This document shows positions 10,346 to 20,503 of a stretch of DNA of 64,000 nt, in pieces. Each line of letters opens with the position of its first letter. Position 1 is the stretch's first letter. The notes beneath the pieces are model-generated. The model saw nothing but the letters and a program-made list of their open reading frames with translations. It made no database searches and was not told the DNA's origin. The stretch spans positions 186,001 through 250,000 of the forward strand of contig JASWJB010000018.1 in the NCBI GenBank assembly GCA_032433595.1, given 5' to 3'. The DNA is from Conoideocrella luteorostrata (Eukaryota > Ascomycota > Sordariomycetes > Hypocreales > Clavicipitaceae). Made by a program: the position numbers and the translations under genes.

Positions 10346-11148
10346 TCATGGAACATCGAGCTCAATCTCTATGGTCGCTGCCGAAACCTTGTTACACCAT
10401 AGATGTTCCTATAAAAAGGATGTTCAGAATTCCGGCACAAAACTTGGAACGTAATCACTGGATTTTATACACATACCTCTGCCCTTGCCCAAAGCACGAC
10501 AATACACCCTGGCTGTAGAAGCTCCAGAAATCCCTCGCCCTTACCCTCAGCTAATTCATTCTCCACTTGTGTCGGCACGCCTCTGGCCCACTCGACGCGA
10601 TAGTTACGATGGTTTTCTTCCGCTGTGACATTATTGCATACCCGCCATGTAATAGATCCATCTTGTGATACAACAAAAGTCCATCCCCTTTCGTGCAATG
10701 CATCTCTGGCGGATGCGATATCGTTCCACTCGTTTGCCATTGCGTGTTCAAGCACCATGTGCTCGTTTTCTTGCGCGCGTGGAGCCAAGGGGCGGAGAAT
10801 ACTGGCATCGAACCATGTGTGGCTATTGTTAAATGTGCCCTCGCCTCCAAAGGTAGCCCAACCTTGGTCTGCGGCTCTTGTCTGGAAAATAATGCGGTTG
10901 GATCTAAAACCACGAGGAATGGGCGTAGTGGTGCTGAGGTAAATGCCGGCGATATTAGGCTCTGGTGCCAGTGATTGGTACTCTTTAGCCTCGGCTCTGC
11001 GACGCGCGAGCCAAGGGGAATATCCGAGGTGCATAATAAGAAGGGCAATTTCGGTCGGTACGCACTTCTCTAGGATGTGGCGAACTATCCTGCTTTCTTG
11101 GACTGTGGGGTGGAAGGGCACATGATACGGTAACTCAATAGGGTCCAT
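10346..11148 (-). CDS. Conserved fungal hypothetical protein, two exons
   Basis: Exon 1 (11148-10477) starts MDPIELPYHVPFHPTVQESR and continues open to LLQPGCIVVLWARAE. A GTATGT donor follows, then a 68-bp intron with a CTGAAC branch-like motif and TTTTTATAG acceptor. Exon 2 (10408-10346) ends ATIEIELDVP. The product is 244 aa. The C-terminal pattern, a hydrophobic LWARA followed by W.N.V..A.I.I, is one I associate with uncharacterised fungal proteins that often carry repeats or heterokaryon-type context, but I cannot name a domain. There is no signal peptide or transmembrane segment. The exon phases agree exactly, which supports a real gene. Confidence 0.7.
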
Positions 11149-11981
11149 AACAAAGTGGGAGACGTCTCGAGGAGTGGCGGCAGAGATTTGGGGTCATGGA
11201 GTCAAATAATTTCATAAATTTGGCTTTGGTGACTTTTAGTATGATGTGTCGTAGAGCATCTCATCGCAGGTGATAGTATTGAAGGAAAAGACCATGTGCA
11301 TATCGAGATCGCCGCAGACCACTATTCGACGTGGTGCCACGTGATAGCGGGCCAAGAGGGGAGAGGTTAGTTACTCAGGATCAATAGCCGTCGTTGATCG
11401 GGTCGGCAACATGTGCTTCACTCGACCTCGCATTAAGTCATATGCATGCCACATTCACATTTGCTCCGTACATCTTGCCAATCTCTATGATCGACTATAG
11501 TGGCATATTAATGTAATAAGGCTAACCTTGCCATGGGGCAGAGCTGTACTTGTGCTCGTCCCGCTAATGTGGCTGACGCCTGTGCCTGATTAGCGCCACA
11601 CAGCGCTGAGCCACGCTTTTACTTTAAGACTTTCATGTAGCAAAGCATCCTGAAACTCTATGCAACAATGAGTCATGATAACTTTATGTAGAATGAAAGT
11701 AAACAAACTCAAAGGCTAATCTCCGGGCTCATATGTTGAGGAAGAACCTCTTCTATCCTATCATCTCTAGTCCGCGGCTGCAGAAACATCCGTTGTGTAC
11801 TCCGTACCATGTCTCCCTTCGCGAAGGACGGGGCCGTCGTCAATCACCAAGGCCACTTCGCGGGTCTCACGGCCAGGTGAAGTACGCCACATGATACTGG
11901 GTCTAGTAGGCTTACCCACCAGCCTGGGCTCCCCAAAGGTGGCTCGGTTCGCTACTCTGCCAAGGGAATGCCGACCTCCCG
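11149..11981. other. Intergenic, nothing recognised
   Basis: No supported gene. The 75-aa frame at 11795-12022 runs into the minisatellite and has no family features. Confidence 0.4.
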
Positions 11982-12322
11982 GCGAGCAATCATCCTTACC
12001 CAGCCGCTGCTGCCGTACCTAATTTCGCAACCATCCATTCATCCCCACGCCTCCGTCCTGCCATACAATTTTCGCGAGCAATCATCCTTACCTAGCCGCT
12101 GCTGCCGTACCTAATTTCGCAACCATCCATTCATCCCCACACCTCCGTCTTGCCATCCAATTTTCGCGAGCAATCATCCTTACCCAGCCGCTGCTGCCGT
12201 ACCTAATTTCGCAACGTCTTGCCATCCAATTTTCGCAAGCAATCATCCTTACCCAGCCGCTGCTGCCGTACCTAATTTCGCAACGTCTTGCCATCCAATT
12301 TTCGCAAGCACACACACACACA
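11982..12322. repeat. Minisatellite, 92-bp and 69-bp units
   Basis: Units start with GCGAGCAATCATCCTTACC (or GCAAGC...) at 11982, 12074, 12166, 12235 and 12304 (last one partial). The first two periods are 92 bp and the next two are 69 bp; the short units lack an internal 23-bp stretch containing the CATCCATTCATCCCC segment. The array ends in a short (CA)n run immediately upstream of the phosphotransferase start codon. A minus-strand frame across the array (12088-12330) is a by-product of the repeat period. Confidence 0.9.
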
Positions 12323-12329
12323 TGCCGCA

Positions 12330-13846
12330 ATGGGCTGGCGTGATGATTGGCCTTCTATGCCAGATGGCACTGAGTATGACGGCAAGCAACTAGGCATTCT
12401 AGCACGGACCGGCAATAGCCCATTTCGGGCTGTATGGGATGTAGACATGCTCATTCGCGAGATTCAAGACAACACCCAATTCAAGGTAGCCGATATTTCT
12501 TCGGTGGATAAAGGCTCCAATAACTACGTGAATCTTCCCCTTCCCCTTCTTATTGCTCTACGCCCCCGCTGAAGTGTATCTCTGACTGATTGATGCCTAG
12601 GGTCTGCTTATCCGAACTGTCAACGGGCCGGATATCATAGCCCGGCTCGCCCGCGGAGATGTGAATATGCCGGGGTTTGACGGCTTCCCTGTTAAAGAAC
12701 AGGCTGCTGAAGCTGAATTTGAGGCGGCTGTTTACCGGCTTCTTTTCCCAGAGACCGATATTCGCGCCTCCAGGCTACTTTACCACGGCGTGCCAGTGCA
12801 GCATCCTGAGCCTAGCCTCGTGGCGCCTCAGGACATCCTCGGTCGTCGCCTGTTTGTTTTCAAAAGAGCGGAGGGTGTGAACAACGTCTGGGATGAACTC
12901 AACGCAGCCAACAAGGTGAGAGAGACAGTGGACCATCTCCGTACTCCATCGGTTTACGCCTGGAGAGAATTGGTTCGATGAGCCCCAGTGCTGATGTGGT
13001 TATCAGCTCTCTCTCCTGGATCAGCTGGCCCATATGCGTGTGGCCCTCTTCCGCTACAACCCCCCCGGTGACTTTGCACGTCAATACCTAGTCAGTCGTC
13101 TATTCAAATTCATGCCTCCTTCGCTCTCCATGATCGTGGCCCCGATAAGAGAATTCTGGATACACGTGGTAGAGAGTAAGATTTGTGCGACCATTCAGGA
13201 TCTAGGTGATATGATTGGATGGGAAGATGATGAAGAAGTTGTCGGACCTATTGCCCTAACCGCCAAGCAGTCTCTGCTACGTGCTATCCCGTACCTAATG
13301 CCACAAGAAAATACCAAGGCCTCTCTTTATCGTCTGGTGCTAGAGCACGGTGACTTTGGCATCCACAATACGTCCATCAAAACCGATGCGAATGGTCTAC
13401 CTTTGGTAACGTCGCTTTACGACTGGGAAACTGCACACATTACTCCGGCAATCCTCTCCGATCCTCTGGTGGCAGCCGGCCCTGTTGATTTGATTACGGA
13501 TCAAGATGGCGATGCTTGTGTGACTCGGATACTAAAAGACGCAACTGCATCGGAGATTGAAATCTACGTCAGTTGGGCACGCCACTATATCGGGGTAAGT
13601 CTCCTTCCCGCCTGACATCCTCCTAGTCCGCGGTTTATCGGGCCCGCTGATTGTGTTGCTGGTTTTTCCTTTGAATCGTAGAACATCTACACCGAAGCCC
13701 CTGATTACGAGGCTGCCATCAGGGCTGGGAAAGATATACGATACCTATGGTTTGCGTTGCGTGACTGGCGTGGAGGCGACTCGGAAAACTTCTTTGGCCA
13801 ACTCGGCAACTGGGCCGAAAAGCGGATGAGGGAACTCAGTGTTTGA
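12330..13846 (+). CDS. APH-family phosphotransferase (aminoglycoside/choline-kinase fold), four exons
   Basis: Exons 12330-12527, 12601-12915, 13007-13594 and 13682-13846 join in phase 0 throughout, with donors GTGAAT, GTGAGA and GTAAGT, and give 421 aa. Exon 1 starts MGWRDDWPSMPDG. The kinase-like N lobe carries EAEFEAAVYRLLFP and the lobe-linking RLFVFKRAEG. The catalytic loop is LEHGDFGIHNTSI (HGDxxxxN) and the metal-binding loop SLYDWETA (DWE). The C terminus has RDWRGGD and a helix. Fungal members of this family are numerous, cytosolic and mostly without known substrate; antibiotic resistance should not be assumed. The upstream minisatellite and CA repeat sit directly against the start, so expression could vary with repeat length. 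Confidence 0.9.
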
Positions 13847-13856
13847 TATCATAGCT

Positions 13857-14460
13857 GTCAGAGGCTGCTACTTGTGAGAGTATTCAGGGACCACGTGACG
13901 TCGTGAGGTTGGTAATGCACCTCCGCCTATTGGAGGAGGTGATCATGCAGCTAGCGAACTCTTCACTGCGGGGTAGCGGCGAAGCATAAGTAGGGAAGAA
14001 GGAGACCAGATCTTGAGAGGGGCAGAGATTAAAACCGTTCACAATTGTTGACATTAGAGTGGCACCTTCGGAAATGACTGATGCCTCGTATTAGATAGAT
14101 TCGTACGATAGTGGAAAGAAGATGGCACGATGCCAAGGAACGTAGGCCTAAGGCTATTAATTTCTAGGGAATTTCCCGGTCGCTGAAGGTCTATAAAGAA
14201 GGGTCACGATGCCCTTCAGAGGGATTACTCAAGTTATAACATCATCTATCAATATCACTGCTCACACTCTTCAATATCGTCAAATCCGTCTATTCCTGCC
14301 TATTTCCACTGTTGCCAAATTGCTCCTTCTCCTATTTATGAAGGCACATAACGCAACAACAATAGAGTGCTACCTTATTGCTACGAAGCTGCGAATACAT
14401 CAAGAGTCTTGTCTCTCACTCTGCTTTATTAGAACTCAAGTTGTGACAATAGCATTGAGA
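13857..14460. repeat. LTR-like remnant shared with the retroelement at 59.2 kb
   Basis: 13857-14050 matches 59227-59412 (both start TGTCAGAG; both contain CACGTGA.GTCGTGAG, ATGCAGCTAGC.AACTCTTC and CGAAGCATAAGTAGGGAAG). 14347-14455 matches the following part near 59412-59510 (GTGCTACCTT.TTGCTA.GAAGCT.CGAATAC). In this copy about 300 bp lie between the two blocks, including a TATA-like CTATAAAGAAGG at 14191. It may be a solo LTR or the 5' end of a related Ty3 element; the exact 3' boundary is not determined. Confidence 0.7.
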
Positions 14461-14739
14461 ACATTTGCAAGGGTTAGGCTTATAACACTAAAGACTAGAA
14501 TTAAACTATTAAAATTCTTCCTAAATTGTTACGTGCTGGTTGCGTCTAGTAGGAAGCTAGACGTAGCACGAGGATATTAATGATAGGTATTTTGTTAGGA
14601 AGAAATGAACACACTAAGTCTAGATAACCTTATAATACTGTTTAGTATTAATTAATTAAATAGTTTATACGCGTATATTGTTAATATTACGTGCTGTGGA
14701 TTAATTGTGTAAGTGTAGGTAGGATTATAGATTAAGCTT

Positions 14740-15130
14740 GAAAGCTAACTATTCATGTTATTTTACAGGCCTTATGTTCTCGTATTCCTCGTATCCTCGT
14801 GTTTTTAGCTTAATGTAAGTCCTCAGTCTCTTAGCACAAATGGCCTTTCTTATCCGATAGATATAACCATGTGATAGGTTCTAACTATTCACGGCACTAA
14901 TCGTACAGATGAGCATCTCTAGTCTCAACAGTATAAAAAACCACACACGCAAATGCTGAGAACCATCGACGCTTAAATTAGGGCGATAGATATGTCACTA
15001 GGAAAGAGGACTGATGCTGCATTGATATTTTATGTTTAAGGACAATCTCTATTCCGACCTGTTGAGACGTTTCCCAGAGTCACTGCTCCGCCACAGGTTT
15101 CTCAGGAATATATCGTCAGAATGTACTACC
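14740..15130. repeat. Dispersed repeat family A, copy 1 (degenerate)
   Basis: Contains CTAACTATTCACGGCACTAA and CATCTCTAGTCTCAAC, matched by CTAGCTATTTACAGCACTGA and CACCTCTAGTCTCAAC at 20115-20165. The preceding GTATTCCTCGTATCCTCGT stretch matches 20020-20040. It is AT-biased and has no coding capacity. Confidence 0.55.
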
Positions 15131-15366
15131 TATAAAGCTGCTAGAGAAAGGCATTGACTTCAGCGTCGTGAGATATGATATCTTCTTGCAGTGACTCGAG
15201 GTTAGAATCCAGGATCAGGCTGTCCAACTATGGACCGCTACCTAATGAATTTGGATTTGCGAGATTCGAATTCAGGGGACCACTTGCTGCGACACATTTC
15301 TTTTCTTATCTAAGCCCTATTTATTAGACTCAATCTCTAGAATCATCTGCATAATTAGATCAAAAG

Positions 15367-15771
15367 CTAATCTTTGAGCAGCAGATGTTGATATATGCAG
15401 GTTCCATTAGACTTGGAAATATCCGTCTTTGTCTCCACAAAGGGGGCAATGTTATGCGTGAGAGTCGAATGCGAGTGTTTCTGGGCTACCTCGCTCCACT
15501 TAGCGATAATTCGCTCCTGAGCCACTAGAGTCTCTTTAAAGCTCCTCCAGACGATACCTGCTCGACCGTTTTCATAACTGAACCGGAAGATATATGCGTG
15601 GCTGTCCTGTCCGTCAAGACAGGTACTCCAAATCTCGATGACTTCCAGTTGGCGGAGCGACAAAGCCGCGTTGGCTGCGAGGATTACCAGCGATCCGAAT
15701 TCTTGTCTGATTCTGTCTGAGCTTGAGAGAAAACAGCGTAGGATCATGGGTTTTAGAGAGCTTTCAAGCAT
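15367..15771 (-). pseudogene. DUF6546-like fragment
   Basis: The 134-aa frame contains SLRQLEVIEIWSTCLDGQDS, AYIFRFSYENG, IVWRSFKETL and VIAKWSEVA-like helices. This is the pattern of the C-terminal part of fungal DUF6546 proteins (LE.MEIWN...A..FRY...W.S........V..AW..VA), which are normally 400-600 aa. Nothing recognisable of the N-terminal two thirds lies upstream on the minus strand. The fragment sits alone in a repeat-rich, AT-biased stretch, so it is most likely a relic. The function of the family is unknown to me. Confidence 0.5.
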
Positions 15772-15978
15772 TTTAGGCGATTTCCTCAGTTCGGTAATAG
15801 ACTAAAGAAAGGCAGCTGTGTCCATCTGCCATGGCGGGCAGAACTGCTCTAGTCTTTGGGAAAGCTTTGCCATCTCCTAAGGCAGTTCGGCTTGAGCATG
15901 TGGAGAAATTTCAGATTCTACTTCGTCGGGGCCACCAATGGGATTAATTTCGGGGATTTTCCACTGCGTGAAGGAGAG

Positions 15979-16200
15979 TGACGGCTGTGGTTAGTTCCCA
16001 AAGGATAAACCTGATTGTGATTTATGTTAGCAGAGGTTACAGGGCGTTGTTCGTTCTAAGCAAGAGATTACCCGTCGCAAAAGTTTAGGTAAATATAGAT
16101 GCAGATAAATAATTATAATAATTAATAACTATATTAAAGACTAACTATCTAAGATATCTAAAGAGTGTAATTTAGTAGTGACTATATACTAAGGTACTTA
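15979..16200. repeat. Dispersed repeat family B (LTR-like), copy 1
   Basis: Starts near TGTGACGGCTGTGGTTAGTTCC (15976 on) and matches 37574-37790 in the same order: GACGGCT.T.GTTAGTTCCCAA, GGGATAAACCT, TTTATGTTAGCAGA, TCTAAGCAA and the downstream ATTAA.AACTAA.TAT block. The TG-starting end and AT-rich decay fit an LTR remnant. Confidence 0.6.
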
Positions 16201-16431
16201 CTTAGAAGGAGGTCAGCACTAGAAGTGCTTATGTCCTAAAACAAGTAAGCGTTGTGTCTGTTCACTTAAAACAACTAAGCGCTACTTCCATTAGTAGGGA
16301 ACTAGCCTTTTGCTGAGCCGTCTGGTGACTAGTTATAGGTGGCTTATGCAGCTGACCCCTTTAGCGGCTCGTTTTGCTAGGGTTGTAACAGGTACCTGAG
16401 GCGTTTTCGGGCTAAGTCTACAGATTACTGC

Positions 16432-16581
16432 ATGTTTGTTTTCTCCTACAGTGTGTTTGTTTGCCTAAACCTAGAATGTACTTTCCCCCCTAATGTAGCT
16501 AGTGGGGTACCTAAGATACTTTTAGTTAGGTCCTTCTGCATGTTTGTTTTCTCCTACAGTATGTTTGCTTGCCTAAACTTT
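16432..16581. repeat. 43-bp direct repeat pair
   Basis: CTGCATGTTTGTTTTCTCCT and the following 23 bases occur at about 16432 and again at about 16538, differing at two positions. They flank a 60-bp spacer inside AT-rich DNA with no genes. Confidence 0.7.
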
Positions 16582-16794
16582 TTGCTACGACTATAGATAA
16601 GTATTACTATGCGGGCAGTAGCCTATAAAAAGACCTACTCTTTTTTTAACCACTCCTAGATTTTTTCATGCCACTCCCTTTACGATCTTGCCCCACTAAA
16701 TTCACATACAATGTTTTGGGATTTAATAAAGTTAGTAGAAGCAACTAACAAGAAATATCTAAAGTTTAAATATCTTTAATTTTTGTAGCCTTGC

Positions 16795-16880
16795 AGCTAC
16801 TTTGTCGACCTAAAAGGCACACCTGACACTCACTTATGCTAGCGTCTAACACACCCCCAGCAACGCTCTGTACACTTCGT
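16795..16880. repeat. Dispersed repeat family C, copy 1
   Basis: CTACTTTGTCGACC followed by GTCTAACACACCCCCAGCAAC matches 33538-33610 (CTACTTTGTCGACC ... GTCTGACACACAACCAGCAAC). Non-coding. Confidence 0.5.
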
Positions 16881-17678
16881 GAAAGGCTCACGCAGAGACC
16901 TTTAGTAATTCGGAGTGACCTTTCTCTTGCTGAAATTAAATAGTCTAACAGCTTAATTATTAATTATCGAGTCACAAGCTGCAGCTAGAGCCGGAATAAC
17001 TCGCAGGCCGTAAAATGAACACTCCTGAAGAAAACACCAGAAATTGTGTTTTTGAGCGAATTAGAAGCAGCAGGATCTGCGGCAGCGGTCGGGTTCTTAG
17101 TTTTTTAGGAATTTAATTGACTACTTTAACAATTTACTAGCATCCAAGCTCTGTGGTGTGAAATAGCGGGGGGTGTGTGGGAATTAGGCCACAAGCCTAA
17201 AACTAGTTAGTGGGCTCCACCCACTGCCTGGACTACTAGTACACCCTTATCTATACCCCTACTAGCGCTCTTAGCGCTTATTCTTGCCTCAGGCACTATT
17301 TCACCCTAACAGTTAGTCCTTCTATAAAAAGAAGAAATGTAAACCTAAAGCCTAACTAATTACTCCGTAAATATTGAGCACCTGGATCAGAGTTCATAAA
17401 ACCAAGGCAACCGACAAGGCTAGCCCGAGACCCCGGACAAACTGATTCGAGACAATGAGACCATCGCCTGGCGGCGCCCCATTTACGGCCCCTCACGCGT
17501 GCGAGATTTGCAGGCAAGCCTTCTACATTCACGTAAACCTGCAATGTGCGCCCATCTAGAAGGCTAACGACTTAATCGCCGAATAGAGAACGAAAGGTTA
17601 GGTGTGACAGGGCACTGCCAAAATGCAGGTTTGTTCTGTCTAGCCGTTCAGCACCGTATCTCAACTTCCCAATAAGCG

Positions 17679-19627
17679 TTGCTGGCACAAACACGAAGAC
17701 AATCATTAGAATGTAGAGCTGACTCCTGCCTGCCACAAAGACGATGCGATCGGCTCAACCAACCGTGCGGCTACAACCAGGTCTCTCAGCGTCGCACTCG
17801 TGACGAGCAGCTGCAGCAGCTCCAGGAGCGGCTGGCCAAGACCGAGGCCCAGCTCGCCCTCAACACTCCAAGAGCAAGAACAGCTTCGGTGAGCTTGCAA
17901 TCGCGGTCGGACGCCACGGCACCCGCTATACCTTCGCGCTGGCCCGATCCGCTGGGCCCCGTCACGCCCGACACAGGCTCCCAGCGAAGCTCGCAGTATC
18001 AGCTGCCGACAACGACGGCAGCACGTGTCCAATCTGTGCCGGTATCACCCGCCAAGCCGGCTGCTAGCAACCCGATGGATCTGGACGGCCCCAGAAATAT
18101 GGATACTGTCATAGATCTACCGGCGAATTGCTCACCCACGCTAGATATGGGTCTGTTCAACACAGGGGCCGACTCTAATATGGCACTCGACTGGACCAGT
18201 CAGCTAACGGCCCTCGAGCCACTAGACAATCTCCTCAACCGCCTTTCACCGCAATCATTACCTCACAGCGGCACAGAAGAAGACATCTCGCCGGCTGAAC
18301 TGAACACATTGCACAGCTACTACTTTGAATCCATCTACTTTTCCTTTCCATTTCTAAACAGAGATCGTTTTGCGGCAGAGTCGATGGGGGGTGGCCCTGC
18401 CATGAATGCTCTGGTCTATGCCGTGGCCCTCACTGGCTGTGCGCACTTGTCCACTCACCACAACAAGGAATCTACTTGTTACGTCCTGGCGCGCAACTAT
18501 GCTGAAAGGTGCGAAAGAGATGGGCAATTGAACGACATGAATCTTCTGCAGGCTCTGCTGTTCATTGGTCGATTCGAGGCTATGGATGGGAAGCTGGAAC
18601 GGAGCTGGCTAACACTGGGACGTGCTGCGATGCTGTCAAAGCTTCTGGGACTCCCCCAGATGGACCAGGCTGGAGGTGATGAAGTACAGGTTTCTGGAAG
18701 CCAAGATGACTCTAGTCTGAGTCTGCCGGAAACAACTGATCAGGTTCTGCTGGAGGAACGAAGACGAACGTTTTGGGCGCTGTACATATTGCAGAGCTAC
18801 GTCAAGACACGTACCGGCTGGGAATGCATGTTCGTCGATATCAAGGTGCGATTGAATCCGTTTTGTCGAGTTATCCTATGCTAAAATGATGCTATCTCCA
18901 GAAGTTTCAGATCAACCTGCCGTCGCCGGGTTTGTTGAGATCTGATCTGATCCCGCTCAAGATGCCATTTCTCTCAGACTTAGGTACCGAACCTATGCCA
19001 GAGATCTCGTCTTACGCAGGCTGTGTTTTGATGGTTGAGCTAGCCCTGCGCTGTTTTGACCACGGAGAGGAACGCGTCACGACCGGCTTTTGGGACGGCT
19101 ATTGCGCCCTGGTCAAGAAAACGGACGAGCTCTTCGGAATGCTCAAGCGTCACCTTAACGCCACGTCGATCCGCGAGGACCCCGTCGCCTTCAGCCTGTA
19201 TCTGAACCTACGCGCCATCGAGATCTTCTTTCACGAGTTGGCTATTGCTCGGAGCGAGAAGCAAGGACTCCCACCGCTGATGACGACTGAGAGTCAGCGG
19301 CGTGCCAGGGCGGCTGCGTTTCAGATATCTACGGCGGTGCGGCTCAATCTCCCATCGCCGTCGAAGGCTGACAATGACATTATCATGCTGCAAGCCATCT
19401 TTATCGCGTGGCCGCTCACCATGGCGTTGAAGGCCTTTTACCGCGAACTAGTGCACGGCGGGGGTCGCGACAGTGTTAATGGCGTCGTATCATCGTCAAG
19501 GCTGCTGTTTGCAGCGTTGGGCCACATTGAAGAGTCAGGTGGGCACTGGCATCGAAGTGTAGCACATGTAGAGATGAAACTCGAGGAGTGTGATGAGAAG
19601 AATGGCTTCAACTCGTTGATATTGTGA
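17679..19627 (+). CDS. Zn2Cys6-type transcription factor (fungal-specific domain), 5' end unresolved
   Basis: Exon 1 is open from about 17679 to 18845 and joins in phase to 18902-19627 across a 56-bp intron (GTGCGA...CTCCAG). The body contains an arginine/cysteine-rich start (CLPQRRCDRLNQPCGY), then a heptad-like linker coiled coil (RDEQLQQLQERLAKTEAQL) and a fungal-specific transcription factor domain (ISPAELNTLHSYYFESIYFS.PFLNRDRF; LLQALLFIGRFEAMDGKLERSW; LLEERRRTFWALYILQ). It would be a nuclear regulator and, as the gene nearest the PKS, a candidate cluster regulator. Oddity: the six-Cys zinc cluster is incomplete in this frame and no ATG begins it, so either a 5' exon is missing from my model or the DNA-binding domain is damaged. 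Confidence 0.75.
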
Positions 19628-19829
19628 TGCTAAGCAGCTTGAGTGAGGACTTTGAGCGGGATCGTGTTTATAGAAGAAATCAACGTAACAGGACGATAAA
19701 GATTCCCTCCAGTGTCTATGGCACTCAATCATTGAAAGAAGCTGTAGCTCATACATCTTCATGCCATGCAACAGTTCTCTCAAGCCTGCAGTTGGGCTTA
19801 CTGCAAGAAAGATTTTGAGAGTTTGTCAT

Positions 19830-20340
19830 AATGTGAGCAGCTATGGAAGTGGATATCGTGGGATGGTCCTTGTAATCTTGTTGCGTTATGTGCCTTCATG
19901 AGCATGTAAGAGCAATTTGCAACAGTCAGTGATAGCTGAAGTGAATTGATTAAAATGCTTATGATGATTCTTGACTTCCTGAAGAGCTTAAAAGCCACCT
20001 CTTTATGTTAATTTTTAGGCCTCGTATCCTCGTAATCTTGTGATCTTGTGATCTTGTGACCTGACCCTGTGACCTGACCTTGTGATCTGACCTTGTGATA
20101 TGACCTTGTGACCTTTCTAGCTATTTACAGCACTGATTATCCTGACAAGCACCTCTAGTCTCAACGAATCTAGTTGTTTGAGAAGGAGTTAGACCTCTTC
20201 TTATAGGTGATTTCTGGCTGCCGATTCGAGGCACTTTCAGATGATGAGTTCTATCCTACGATGTTGCACTGCAGAGACGGGTTATTCTTGCCGAATCCTC
20301 CGTTAGCCAGCAGGTTCTTCCTGACAATGTGCCTTGCAAA
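19830..20340. repeat. Dispersed repeat family A, copy 2, with GTGATCTT satellite
   Basis: GAGCAGCTATGGAAG..ATATCGTGG..GGTCCTTGTA and the later GTTAGACCTCTTCTTATAGGTGAT...TTCTATCCTACGATGTTGCACTGC match 33256-33410 in the same order. Between them a short tandem repeat (CTTGTGAT / CTGACCTTGTGA, about 20031-20118) has expanded. No gene lies here between the regulator and the 3' end of the PKS. Confidence 0.65.
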
Positions 20341-20503
20341 GGCTTCAGCAGGCTATTATTGGAGACTGAAATAAAAAGTTCCGATCGAAAAGAGTCTATG
20401 AAAATCTAAACTGTACAAACACACTCCTCTAAGCTCGTTACGGTCTGAATCTCCATTTCCCGTGAGGCTTTCTGTATCATTATTGCTACACACAACACAT
20501 CTT

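Noticed and set aside
12088..12330. Minus-strand frame with repeated CENWMARRCEIRYGSSGWVRMI units
   Set aside because: Generated by the minisatellite period; no start context or domain.
12330..13846. Antibiotic-resistance kinase
   Set aside because: APH-fold proteins are abundant in fungi with mostly unknown substrates; nothing here supports drug resistance.
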